Positions 9,371 to 19,653 of a stretch of DNA of 64,000 nt are shown here, piece by piece (within the stretch, counting starts at the first letter, position 1; every line of letters begins with the position of its first letter). This stretch comes from Cricetomys ansorgei. Its lineage: Eukaryota; Chordata; Mammalia; Rodentia; Nesomyidae. The stretch is taken from the NCBI GenBank assembly GCA_026225945.1, contig JAMJFZ010001074.1, positions 2,999,001 to 3,063,000 on the forward strand, written 5' to 3'. The position numbers and the translations under genes are program-made. Under the pieces are notes generated by a model that was not told where the DNA came from, made no database searches, and saw nothing but the letters and a program-made list of their open reading frames with translations.

Positions 9371-11958
9371 TTGTATCTACCACAACGAAAAGGAGGAAAC
9401 CTCTGCCAAATTGTTAAAAGTTACCGAGGTAGTCACAAGTAAGAAACATTTATCCAAGTTCTAGTGTATTTGCCTAATTGTCAAGTGAATGCATGGATAG
9501 TTGACAATGGCTCTAAAGACTTTGTTCAGACCACATGGTGCAGGCAGAATTTATCTTACTACAGAAAGAGGGCTTAATGTACGACAGTCTACAATTTCCT
9601 TTGTAAACTCTTCTAATACTTAACAAATGGAATTATTAAAAAAATACTTCATATCTAACCGAAGCCCCTCTCCCTATATCTTCTTTGTTGTGCCCTTTGG
9701 TGCAGCTGGGAGGCATTTTATATACTTTGCCTTTGGGTTTAAATAACTGTAGTGACTTTATCTCTTCCTGGAAGGCTATGTCCTCCATACTTTGAACTCA
9801 TCTTCTGATAGTTCTTCTTAATTTTCCTTCCATTTTCTCTGTAATTCTCTTTCACAAGTAGAGAGTGCATCAGTAATAAGTACTGTAAGAAGTATACTTA
9901 AATCTTATTTTAACATTATCAATTCTAGCTCCTTACAAACAATGTTGATGGAAATGTTTGAATTCATACAGAGTCATCATGGACATATTACATCCTGAAA
10001 ACACTGAAAATGAGATTTACAAGACATGGGAACACTGTAAAGAGGCCACAGGGACAAGGGCGCTGGTTGCTGTGGGTGTGTTATGTGGACAATGAGATTA
10101 GTGGACATGAGCCTGGGGATGATGAGGTACTCCCCAGTGTCCTCAGATGTGGCTTTGGGAGGAGAACGTTTGTGTGTGTATGGTCAGGCAGGGAGTCATA
10201 TCTCCAAGATAGCAGCTTCTGTGTACAGCAGGAACTAGAAAAGAAGGGATGAATGAGTAATTTAAGTGGAAAATACTATCTCTGAGGATGGCTTGTTCTT
10301 CTGTCTGTGATTGAGGAAATATTTGTTGTCCTCATGAGATACTAGGTCCAAATGCTGTCAGAATGGAGAGATTTGAATTGCTGTACAGCAGGACATCCAA
10401 GGACTCAAATACAAGTAATATCTTATACTTGGCTAGCACATTATAGAACCATACCACTTCATACAGACTCTTGACCTAAATTGTACTACCAATTTCCCTG
10501 AGCTGTTGGCAAGTCACAAGAATATGCTGTCACCACTCCCTGGGAAGGGGATCACATGGCCAGTAGAAGAGCTAAGAGACGTACATTGCTATTTAAGTCT
10601 TCTTTGTTCCACACAACACAGCTTTTCCTGGGATTTCTGTCAGAATAGGATATACTTTGCTAAGATTCTTTTAGACAACAGAGAACTGCATAATTAGCTA
10701 AGGACTTTCATCACCTGAACCTAAGACATTTACAAAGTAAGGGTCATAGTGTTAAAAAGAAGTGTGGTAGGAAGAACGAGGAGGAGGAGAAACAAGAGGA
10801 AGAAGTTGATTCCACTAGCACGCTGAATAGTAGCACATTGAATAACAGAACTACATTGAACTATGTAGTTCCCACATAACTTCAGAAACATTGTTTACTG
10901 TGGCTTGGGATTGGATGAAGGTTCCCTTTAACTATTATTGTGCTTCATGGTAAATAAACACTAAAAAGAAAGAATACATTATGTTTAAATATGTTATTTA
11001 ATAACATAAAACTATATTCAAAGAATTACTAATGCCATTTCACATTAACAATACCCCAAAGCCAAACATTACCCAGATAGAGTGGGCTGTGTACACTGAA
11101 TAGTTTATGAGTCAAAAGAGAAATAAATACTCTATTGAAACCAAAGCAAAATTAAGTTTTCTTTAGTAAAGAAAAGGCTCCTTCTTACCACCGTCAGAGT
11201 TTCCATGCAGGTTAGATAATGGCCTATTTTGTTCGAACAAAGCTTCCATCGAAATGTAGACAAGCCACACACATGGCCTTTGAACTCAGGGTCCAAAACG
11301 ACCATCGCTATTCCTTTGAGAAATCCACAATGTATCAAACAGATCTTAAATATTAGGAAAACATATGAGTATGTAACTTCAAGCCACAAGTTTAGCAAAT
11401 CCACCTATCCCTACAGTGTTAAAGAGTGTTCAATGTCTCATAAATCAGCTGCAATCAAATCATAACACAGCATTAGTTTTTCCTTTGCACTATGGTTTTG
11501 ATGATTTGAGTATCAATTAATGATAAGCTTAGTTTTTTCAGCAATTTATTCATGCTTTACTCAGGTAGGAAGGCAGAAGCATCCAACCTATGCAGTTCTG
11601 CAGACCAAATGAAACCATCAGTGCCTTACCTCAGCACATTCATTTAATCAACTTAGGCCAACTGTATGGGTCTGTATGACCCACCTGAAGGGAAAACAAC
11701 TTGACATCTTATGCCTTATCGTGGGTGTGTATCTCTGAGCAATGAGATAGAGAACTCATTCCAGCACCGATTTCATTATGATATCTACTTCTTTTGAAAG
11801 ATAAACATAGGAGAGTGGTAAATCTGAGTTGTACTTTATTGCATAATCTACACAGCCTCTCAGGATTTTTACATAAATCTGGGGAATAATAAAACAGAAG
11901 TTCTGCATGGGGAATGAAAAATGGATAAACCAAGTAGTGAAGTGGCCAGTGGTAGACT
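9371..11958. other. Long unique stretch, no gene
   Basis: About 2.6 kb without a confident repeat. The open frames at 10010-10252, 10506-10697, 11132-11404 and 11229-11465 have no signal peptide, domain or splice context that I trust. A perfect 9 bp inverted repeat lies at 10848-10871. Confidence 0.4.
10848..10871. repeat. Perfect 9 bp inverted repeat with 6 nt loop
   Basis: The arms GAACTACAT (10848-10856) and ATGTAGTTC (10863-10871) are exact reverse complements flanking the loop TGAACT. It could form a small hairpin, but nothing around it suggests a function. Confidence 0.8.
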
Positions 11959-12165
11959 GAAGCTGTAAGGGATTATCACAAGCTTAAGACATAATTTTAT
12001 TATCTGGGAGTTCTGAAGATCAGAAGCCTAATATTACAGGGCTGTATTCATATAAGAGGTGTTGGTTAAGTCCATCTAGTTCCTTGCCTTATCTAGTTGC
12101 AGGGGCTGCTGGAAGATTTTTGTCTCAGAAACTCTCCATCCTCAAAGCCAACAGTCCAGCATTAC
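11959..12165 (-). mobile_element. MLT1-like MaLR LTR fragment, antisense
   Basis: The plus strand reads 'acataattttattatctggg', 'agttctgaagatcagaagcc' and 'tttgtctcagaaactctcca', following an antisense MLT1 LTR (3' half). This eutherian family predates the rodent-specific insertions here. Similar copies lie at 15530-15785 and 23505-23880. Confidence 0.5.
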
Positions 12166-12231
12166 TGAACTTATTTCTTCTATTTCTGCTTCTGTTCTTA
12201 TATCTCCTTTTGTGGGTCTGCTGCTAATACC

Positions 12232-12284
<53 letters not shown>

Positions 12285-12328
12285 TGTCTGTATGTATGCA
12301 TGTATGTATGTATGTAGGTAGGTAGGTA
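12232..12328. repeat. Compound microsatellite (TG)n(TCTG)n(TATG)n(TAGG)n
   Basis: About 25 TG units are followed by TCTG, TATG/CATG and GTAG tetranucleotides. The compound shape suggests successive expansion and point mutation. Confidence 0.9.
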
Positions 12329-12341
12329 TATTGTTCTGGCT

Positions 12342-12462
12342 AATTTTTATGTCAACTTGCCACAATCTAATTGAAAGAGGACTGGGGAACATCGTTAACG
12401 GGCAGAGTCTTACACAGCATGCATGAGACCTTTAGGGTTCAATCTGCTCTATAGCCAAAAAT
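12342..12462 (+). mobile_element. Rodent repeat scrap followed by ID-like SINE
   Basis: The stretch 12342-12392 ('ctggctaatttttatgtcaa') resembles the edge of a common rodent repeat. The stretch 12396-12462 ('gggcagagtcttacacagca', 'gcatgagacctttagggttc') followed by an A-rich tail resembles an ID element, a tRNA-Ala/BC1-derived SINE with A and B box remnants. Both are short and diverged. Confidence 0.4.
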
Positions 12463-12576
12463 AAAGATAAAATTTGTAGGAAATTTTCTGAAAAAGACAG
12501 GAGAATAGATGCTGCTGCTGTGGACCTGGTGAAGAAGAGGAACTGGAATAAGAACAACACCAGCTTTATTCTAAAG

Positions 12577-12712
12577 AGAGAGAGAGAGAGAAAGAAAAAG
12601 GAAGAGTTTCAATTCACACGGCACTGATAGGATATTGAAAGTTATCTTGAAAAGGACAGTCAATGCAAGAATACATACATACATACATACATACATGCAT
12701 AAATAAATTCAA
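12577..12712. repeat. (GA)n and (CATA)n simple repeats
   Basis: A GA run at 12577-12592 passes into an A-rich stretch. At 12671-12699 there are seven CATA units with a CATG/AATA tail. They are separated by about 70 bp of unique sequence. Confidence 0.8.
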
Positions 12713-12719
12713 ACCAAGC

Positions 12720-13000
12720 ATTGCACACATCCTCCCTGGTGGAGAGAGGGAAACAGAAGCCTCAAGCAAACATGATACTGAGGATTAAGCTCTCAAGAAA
12801 AGTTTGATTAATAAGAAAATCCTCAAATAAAACTCTGAGAGCTACCCAAACCAACAGTTGCATAAAAAAAAGAAATATAAGAGACATGAAAGAGCAAAGT
12901 GATATGACTTCTCCAAAAGATCGAAGCTCCCCAACTACTAATGAAGAGACACTGAAATGCATAACGTACCACATAAAAGTTTCAAAAGTTTGCTGATAAA
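12720..13000 (+). mobile_element. Possible L1 ORF1-region remnant
   Basis: Phrases such as 'agcaaagtgatatgacttct' and 'aaaagatcgaagctccccaa' recall the 5' part of rodent L1 ORF1. The frames are broken and no intact ORF1 protein is present. The next 190 bp, to about 13190, are unresolved. Confidence 0.35.
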
Positions 13001-13194
13001 CTGATCTCCGACCCTGTCACTCTTGCACCAGTTAAGTGTTGCAAGCAGGTCACAGTTGTAGCTCTCACAGTTTGTAGCTGGGGTTGGTGGTTACCGTTCT
13101 CCTCTGGGAGCATGCACAATACCTTTCCAGTACCTTGAACACTGGTTATTTGCACATTTTCATGATAAAATTTTATCTTTAAAAAGAAAATAAA

Positions 13195-13664
13195 TAACAA
13201 CAAATGCTGGTATGCCTAGGGAAGGAGGTATACTTGCATGCTTTTGATAGGACTGTGAATTGATTCAGCCCAAATGGAAATCACTGTGAAGATGTCTTAA
13301 AACTCTGAATAAAGTTGCTACAGCACCCAAATATATCATGCTTGTATATAGACCTAAACAGTTTTAAGTCATCATTTTAGAGACATACTTCCATAAGTAT
13401 GATTGTTTCTGCATTGTTCAAAATAGCAATGAAATGGGATCAACCCAGGTGTCTATCAGCAGAAGAATGGATAAAGAAAATATTATATATACCCAAGAGA
13501 ATATATTCAGTCATAAAGAAAAACAAAGGTCATGGCATTTGCAGGGAAATAGATATAATTTTAAATCTTTGTGCTCAATAAAATAAGTCAGTCTCAGAAA
13601 AAAAAATACATACCACATATTTTCTTTGATGTATGAAATTTGAATGTGTGTGTGTGGGGTGTGT

Positions 13665-13709
<45 letters not shown>

Positions 13710-13895
13710 AGAAAGGGGGAAAGAAGAATGAAGAATGTAGTGGAATTCATGTGACATGAAATCAGATAGAGGGACTATCTGGAGGAACTAGGTGACCAGA
13801 AACAGGGAATGTGGATGAGGGTGGGTGGGTTATAACAAATGACAATGACACATATGCATAAAAATGTCATAATAAAACACATTACTTTTAATGCT
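13195..13895 (+). mobile_element. Rodent L1 (Lx-like) ORF2 end and 3' UTR, truncated
   Basis: The sequence runs through the end of L1 ORF2 ('aataaagttgctacagcacc', 'cccaggtgtctatcagcaga', 'aagaatggataaagaaaata') into a 3' UTR with a GA microsatellite, 'gactatctggaggaac' and the tail 'aaaaatgtcataataaaaca'. It is a 5'-truncated, frame-broken copy. The GA array at 13665-13706 lies within it. Confidence 0.7.
13643..13706. repeat. (TG)n plus (GA)n microsatellite
   Basis: A short TG run (13643-13664, with a GGGG break) is followed by about 20 GA units (13667-13706) and then AGTAGAAAGG. The purine run of more than 40 nt on one strand can in principle form triplex DNA. Confidence 0.85.
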
Positions 13896-14911
13896 ACATT
13901 AACAATTAGGTTGAAGTTAGGTAAAAGTTGAGAGCAACTAAGAGACATAGGTCCGTGTGTACCACCTGTCTAGACGTGCACAAGGACCTATGTTCATTTC
14001 GATCACAAAAAAAAGACTAAATGTTAAAATATTTTTTAAAAAATTTTTGTTATTTAATAAATGCTGAAATGTTAAAGTATATTATCTCTAGTTTTAAAAT
14101 TTGGTTGTTTCATTTTTCTTTATTTCCAAGTTGTTTTTTTAAATAATAAAATAAAATAATATAATAAAATTTAGTGACTTTTGTATTTTATACAGTTTAA
14201 TTAATAATAAAATAAATCAAACTACATAATGAAAGAGTAAGGAAAAAGCAAGTTTTGTCCCAGGGGATATAACACCAAGACATGTCTATAAAATATGTTG
14301 GATTTAGCATTAAGGAGAGAATTGCAGGCAGGGTAACAAGGAAAATGTACATTGGAGAAAAGGAAGGCTATTTTCAGACATTTCCTCACATTCCAATGCC
14401 AGAAGTGGTAAAACAACATGTATAAGAGTCTCAAGGAAAGACACTGAGTTCTGGAGGCCCACTTTTTATTCTTATATGATGCCAGTCAATAACCCAGAAG
14501 ATATTACTTTATTGTCTCTGTTCCTAGAGGCTTCAGACTAGGAAACAGTTGGTGGCATTGACACTTAAATGCAATTCAAAATCAGAAACAAATGTGAGCT
14601 GAGTACAACTAAATAGTATCTGTATTTTACAAATGCTGACAGTGTAGAAATGACACTGCTTAAAGAAAGTAAGAGAGGAAAGGAAACAGAGAACTTGAGT
14701 GATTTCTTCTTTGTCTCTTTTAATGTAGTTGAAGGTTAAAAAAAATCATTTGAAGCAAATGATCCAAATAATCAACCTCCTTAATCTGTTTAACAGAAAA
14801 ATTAACCATTAAGAAAGATAACAATATTAGTTAGGTTAAGTGATTGATGACACAATATTATAATCATAATCTATGAAAATAATTAATAGGCTGGAATTTC
14901 ATTAAAATAAA
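13896..14911. other. AT-rich unique sequence, no gene
   Basis: About 1 kb, strongly AT-rich between 14020 and 14220 (runs such as AATAATAAAATAAAATAAT). No recognisable repeat family and no coding signal. Confidence 0.4.
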
Positions 14912-15245
14912 ACATGGCTCAGTCAATAAACTGTTTGCTGCACACATAGAGGAGCCGTGTTTAGATCTCCAGAACCCATGGAAAAGGCAAGTGTGACAGT
15001 GTAGCCTTGTGACCCTAACACTGGAAAGGCAGAGACAGGCAGATCTCTAGCGCTGTCTGGCCAGTCGGTCTAGCAAATCTGTGAGCTACATAAGAATAAG
15101 AGGTCCTGAGTCAAAAAAGAATGCAGAGAGCAATTAAGGAAGACATCTCACATCAATCTCAATCCTTCATACACTCCATACATGTCCATATGCATACATA
15201 TGCCCACGTATACGTGCACACACATACACATACACTATACACCAA
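14912..15245 (+). mobile_element. B4 SINE (ID/B1 composite)
   Basis: It starts 'acatggctcagtcaataaac', has the tRNA-like 'tgtttagatctccagaaccc', a B1-like middle ('ggcagagacaggcagatctc'), 'aagaggtcctgagtcaaaaa', and ends in the CA-rich tail typical of B4. B4 is a rodent SINE made by fusion of ID-like and B1-like halves, transcribed by Pol III when young. This copy is diverged. Confidence 0.65.
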
Positions 15246-15276
15246 ACCTTAAAAAAATGGAAATCTTCTACACTGT

Positions 15277-15529
15277 GACAGATACAATGAAGAGAATGAG
15301 AAGCCAACCCGTGGCCTGGAAGGAAAGATTTGCAGAAGATGCTCAAATAAAGGAGTGATAGCTAAAATGTGTAAGGCACTCTTGAGATAGACAGAGAAAA
15401 AGTAGACGACCTAATTAAGAAATGGTCAAAGGACCTGAACAGATACTTCATCAAAAAAGTTTCCATGTGGGGAGAAATATAATAGTATGTGTAAATGGTA
15501 AATATCAGAAGCTCATTAAAGACTGTGAG
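15277..15529 (+). mobile_element. Ancient L1 ORF2 3' remnant, part 1
   Basis: Phrases 'gccaacccgtggcctggaag', 'gcagaagatgctcaaataaa' and 'aatggtcaaaggacctgaac' correspond to the C-terminal part of L1 ORF2. The frame is broken. The copy is interrupted at about 15530 by an MLT1-like LTR and resumes at about 15790. Confidence 0.6.
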
Positions 15530-15785
15530 CTCACAGACTTTAGGGCCTGGACAGCCAAAGAACATGATGCCGACATCCTGTGAGGATTTTCACTAATGTT
15601 ATGACATGGTGGAAAGGTAAGTTATGTGCAATGTAGAGAAAGCCGACAGATCACGGTTATCAGTAATCCACTCTCTTAAGAAAACCATAAATCCACAAAT
15701 GGGGTAAGAGTTTTTATGACCTAATCACTTCTTAAAATTCCCATCTTTCATCATAGAATTGTATACTAAAACCATATTGAAGCCA
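15530..15785 (-). mobile_element. MLT1-like LTR inserted in L1, antisense
   Basis: The plus strand reads 'agactttagggcctggacag', 'acatcctgtgaggattttc', 'tgttatgacatggtggaaag' and 'tatgacctaatcacttctta', which parallel an antisense MLT1 LTR. It sits between two collinear pieces of one L1, so it is younger than that L1. Confidence 0.5.
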
Positions 15786-15789
15786 CTGC

Positions 15790-16010
15790 ATGCTTATTAG
15801 AATTACCATCCTCCAATTACTCATGGCAAATAATGTCAGGTGAGTACAACAGAAGAACTCCTGCTCGCTGCTGGCCAGGTGGGAAAATGGATAGTCCTTT
15901 AGATGATAGTTGGTAGCTTCTTATAAGACCAAACACACTCATAACATGTGACCTAACATCCTTACTCCTTGGTACTTGCCAAATGGAGTTGGAAACATAT
16001 GCTAACACTT
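15790..16010 (+). mobile_element. Ancient L1 3' remnant, part 2
   Basis: It contains 'gctcgctgctggccaggtgg', 'gaaaatggatagtcctttag' and a TTACTCCTTGGTACTTGCC stretch, following the L1 order (…attgctggtgggaatgcaaa…) downstream of part 1. Collinearity with 15277-15529 is the main evidence. Confidence 0.5.
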
Positions 16011-16024
16011 GTGTATATGCTTTC

Positions 16025-16225
16025 AGGGTTGACTATTTGGTATTGGATCACCAATTGGTTTGCTTTTTCCTGGGGAGGACTATTTCTCCCACTCTTAGCA
16101 TTCCGTAGTTGTCTGTAGTTCCCTGTTGAGCCCTCATAGAAGTGTTTAAAGGGAAGAAAGAAAAGGGCAAAATTATGTAATTATCTTATAATATCAAAAT
16201 TAAAAGAGTAATATAAAAACATTTG
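16025..16225. mobile_element. Rodent L1 3' UTR scraps, mixed orientation
   Basis: The stretch 16025-16140 ('ggtattggatcaccaattgg', 'cctggggaggactatttctc', 'agcattccgtagttgtctgt') is an antisense rodent L1 3' UTR, also seen at 63590-63680. The stretch 16145-16225 ('gggcaaaattatgtaattat', 'aatatcaaaattaaaagagt') looks like a sense L1 3' end. Their junction suggests a rearranged or inverted L1 insertion. Confidence 0.5.
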
Positions 16226-16249
16226 CTAACAAAATTGTCAAAGAATATT

Positions 16250-16560
16250 TATTACCATTTTATTTATAATTGCCATATCTTGAGACAGCCAACACACTTT
16301 CAGTAGTTAGAAGATAAACTATATATTTCCAGACAATAGAAAATTATTCAACCCTTAAATATATGTATTTGAAGCCATCAAGACACATAAAAGATATTTA
16401 CACACACACACCACTGGCAGCTTCCGAGTGCAAAAAGTCTATATACTATATTATCAAAATGATATGACATTCTGAAATATGCAAAAATGATAGTCATGGA
16501 ATGATTAGTGACTGTTAGTGACCCAGGGAAAGGATAAATAGGCAGAAACTAGATGACTTT
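16250..16560 (+). mobile_element. L1M-type 3' tail
   Basis: Phrases 'agacaatagaaaattattca', 'gaagccatcaagacacataa', 'atatgacattctgaaatatg' and 'aggcagaaactagatgactt' follow the end of ancient L1 elements (…atggaatattattcagcc… and …gacagaaagtagattag…). It probably belongs with 15277-16010. Confidence 0.55.
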
Positions 16561-17325
16561 TTCATTTTTCTGTTGCTGATAGCACAAGTCTATATAACAG
16601 GTAACATATTTTAAAATGTGGTCCACTTGCCTGATAGTTCTGACTATGGCCTTCTTGTTGGAAGTCTTTAGATGACACAGGCTCTTAATGATGAAGAACA
16701 AAGACTTAGCAATGGACATAGACAACTTGTTTTCTTGACAGCAAACTTACTCTTAACCCTTAATCATTCTATTGCTTGCATGAATTAGTTATTCTGTTCC
16801 TAGAAGCAGAGCCTTAATCACTTTTTGACATATCTCACCTGGCCCCATTTCTAAAAAATTGCATGGTAGGAATTTAGCCTCAGCATGAACTTCAGAGAGG
16901 AAAAACCATCACATGCCATAGAAGAAAGTCTTCTGTGCGACACTACATGGGGATAGCACACCATCATATAGTTGTCCAAACCATGTAATACAAAACACTA
17001 GCATGAATATGAATGAGGTAGGCAAGGTTAAGAACAACCCAGTGACACAGGTCACCTCCTGTTGAAAACATTTTTTTTTCTGTCCTTCCCTGAGAAGGCA
17101 ACACTCAATGTCTTCCTTCCTGTACATAATTTGTGTTTATGTACATCCTGGTAGGTAGAGAGAAAAATGGACAGATTAGCTCAAACTGAGGTTGGGCACA
17201 AACATGGTAAAGGCCAATTATCTCTTCTTCAGATGACTTGTTGGGAAAAAAATACTATTGGTCATCTCATGCACATGCATGAGAGGCATGCGTATACTTA
17301 AAATTTGGGGGTGCAACTTCCTAAG
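16561..17325. other. Unique stretch, no gene
   Basis: About 760 bp with no confident repeat or coding signal. The antisense open frame 16909-17127 is featureless. Confidence 0.4.
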
Positions 17326-17335
17326 ACACACACAT

Positions 17336-17369
<34 letters not shown>
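17326..17369. repeat. (CA)n microsatellite
   Basis: Roughly 20 CA units with one TG interruption near the start. Confidence 0.9.
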
Positions 17370-17370
<1 letters not shown>

Positions 17371-17580
17371 CACAGAGATCATCAACCAACAATAGCTCTA
17401 AGGATCCATCCCAATCCAATCCTGCAGATCAATTTCTCCTTCTGAACCAACAAATAAAATTCCAGAACAGAACTCAGGAGCACCCATTCTGGGAGTGCAC
17501 TCTATGCATTTACGGTCACTGTTAATAAATCTGGACTTTCACTGATATGCTTCTATGTTTTGTTCTTTCTCACAAGGTAC

Positions 17581-17955
17581 TGTAAGCAAGGGTACATCAA
17601 AACCACTGAACTAGACATGCATAGAAAGCAAGGTTTATTGGGGATCATACTGCCAAGTCTATCTCTTGGGATGGGCTGGGGGCACAGAGATAAGCAAACT
17701 GGTAGAAAAGCAAGGGGACTTTATATGACAATTAGCAGGGTGGGAATCTTTGAGAGATATCCTTGCCCCAAGGTAAGGGCAAGTTGTTGACGTTTGGGGG
17801 GTGGATTAAGGCAGGTTCCTAAAAACCCACTTTTAGGTTTCTGTTTACCCAATAACAATACTTCTGTTTGCCTGGTCAAGATGTTTAGGGCACTGTCAGA
17901 AGCGCTACCACTTTGGGAGAATACTTTGGACCAAATGGTACCTTGACATTATGTC
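17581..17955 (-). mobile_element. Solo-LTR candidate, antisense
   Basis: Read on the minus strand, this has a TATAAAG box (antisense of 17719-17725) and an AATAAA (antisense of 17634-17639) about 80 nt downstream. That is the spacing of an LTR promoter and polyadenylation signal. The plus strand starts TGTAAGC. Upstream GGTAC and a downstream GGTAC near 17938 are not in register for a clean target duplication, so the ends are approximate. The family is not named. Confidence 0.5.
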
Positions 17956-17984
17956 ACAGAGAAAACATAAGATGTCCTCCGGTA

Positions 17985-18183
17985 ACATAGACTTTATATT
18001 TTGGATGATAATGGTGCCTCAGTGGTTCAAGGACTGTAACGAATGTGTTATTACTTTGATGGTGGTGTGGACATCATGGGAGGGAAGAATGGGCTATGCT
18101 ACGCTGAGCCTCTCTATACTCTCTACCTTATTTTTCTGTAAACTTAAAAATGTTCAAATAATAAAGTTTATTAGCTTAAACAA
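17985..18183 (+). mobile_element. L1M-type 3' end
   Basis: It ends with 'tctgtaaacttaaaaatgtt' and 'caaataataaagtttattag', the classic L1MA/L1MB tail (…gctgtaaacctaaaactgct… and …aataaagtctatta…). Upstream text ('gtgcctcagtggttcaagga', 'ggtggtgtggacatcatggg') is more diverged. Non-coding. Confidence 0.65.
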
Positions 18184-18769
18184 TAAAAACTTCAGTGACA
18201 GAGGAAAGCATTACTGGAAACTTAGCGGAAGTCACCACACTTTACCAGAAAAATCAGAGTCACCTCATGGGATTCTCAGTTTTATTTATTAAAATAAATA
18301 AATAAGAAACAAACTCAAACAGAAGCTTAAGGACAATTTTATTAGAGTTTGAAATGAAAACTCCAGGGCAGACAAGCTGTAAATCTTGGCAGCTGTCTGG
18401 AGGAGGAGAATGAAGTGGAGAAGGACAAAAGCCATGGTGTTTGAATTAATTAGCATGGACTGAGACACAGGATTGGCAAGCAGCCACATGGTGAGGAAGG
18501 CAGCTTTAGATAAGAAGCCCACAGTACCAGAAAAAGGCATGCTTGGGCTCTTGCCATCATCTGAAAGGAACAGATAGAAAAGAAGGAAAGGACTCACAGG
18601 TAGGCATATCCAAGAGAACGTCTCAGAGGCTTGCAGTGGTTGTACTAAGTGGAAGAAATTCTCAGGAGGAAAAGGTACATGAAAGGGCTGATTATTCTTC
18701 CTATCTCTTTAGCATGGGTTAAGGTGCACCCACCTTCCTGATGAGTTGTCTTCAGTCAGTCCAACTGGA
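18184..18769. other. Unique stretch with AT palindrome
   Basis: No repeat family is recognised. A perfect AT inverted repeat TTATTTATT/AATAAATAA lies at 18282-18301. The antisense frame at 18289-18597 is hydrophobic but unsupported. Confidence 0.4.
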
Positions 18770-18965
18770 TTATCTCTCTTATTTTAAATATAACAAAACA
18801 AAATAGAATAAGATGAAACAAAAACTACCACAGCAAAGACCTACAGAAGGAAAGGAGCCTAAAAGAGAGCACAGGAGTCAGAGATCTACTCATTTGTACA
18901 CTTGGGAATTCCATAAAAACACTAAACTGGAAGCCATAATATAAGCTCAGAGGACCTGATTTTCT
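18770..18965 (-). mobile_element. Rodent L1 3' UTR fragment, antisense
   Basis: Phrases 'gagcctaaaagagagcacag', 'agatctactcatttgtacac' and 'ataaaaacactaaactggaa' match a rodent L1 3' UTR, also present at 28785-29130. No coding sequence. Confidence 0.5.
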
Positions 18966-19090
18966 GAGTCTATAAAACTATAAGTTTTACAAAAGGAACC
19001 TTGTGTTTTCAATGACAGACTAGAACATGAATACTGTGCATTGATAAATATAAAACTAAGAGTACTTCATAGACTAATAATTATAAAAGT

Positions 19091-19245
19091 GAGACTGAGA
19101 GAGATGGCTTGGCTGGCAAAGGTACTTGCTGTCAAATCTGATGTCCTGACTGAGCTTGATGCCCAGGACTCATATATTGGAAGGAGGAAACTGACTACAA
19201 TAAGTTGTCTACTGATCTCCCTGTGTGTGCCATGGCACCCATTTT
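19091..19245 (+). mobile_element. B3 SINE
   Basis: It starts 'gactgagagagatggcttgg' and continues 'aaaggtacttgctgtcaaat', 'gatgcccaggactcatatat' and 'gtgtgccatggcacccattt'. This is the tRNA-derived head and body of a rodent B3 element. It is diverged and lacks a clear A tail. Confidence 0.6.
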
Positions 19246-19653
19246 CAAAATATATACTATTAGATTGACAGAGTACACATCTCCACAATTTTACCCTAAT
19301 GTAAAACCACTGAGAACACTAGAAGAATCCCATGTCAGAGAAAATATTTGTCCAAGAAAATGCTCAAATCTCAGTAAGAACTGTGGTGGACTTTTGGTTT
19401 TGAAGTCCCTTATTTGCATCCTCTTCCCCTCAGCATTATGTCAGCCTTTATAGAAGACAGCCTAAAAGCATGTAAACTGTGAAACTACAGATTAGACTTT
19501 TCTCAGAGGTTATTGTTTTTAACTTGAACTCATGCCTAATGATGCTATTTGTTGTGTACTTAGTGAAAACTCATCATTTAGAAGTTATCTTTTTTTTTCT
19601 AGCCAAGACATAGCAATTACATGGTGATGTTTGGTGTCAATAGACTGTAGAAG

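Noticed and set aside
12396..12462. Possible tRNA gene from 'gggttcaatct' box-B-like sequence
   Set aside because: No cloverleaf can be closed. It fits a decayed ID-type SINE with an A-rich tail.
13511..13757. Antisense frames with long Leu-Ser runs
   Set aside because: They read through the GA microsatellite inside an L1.
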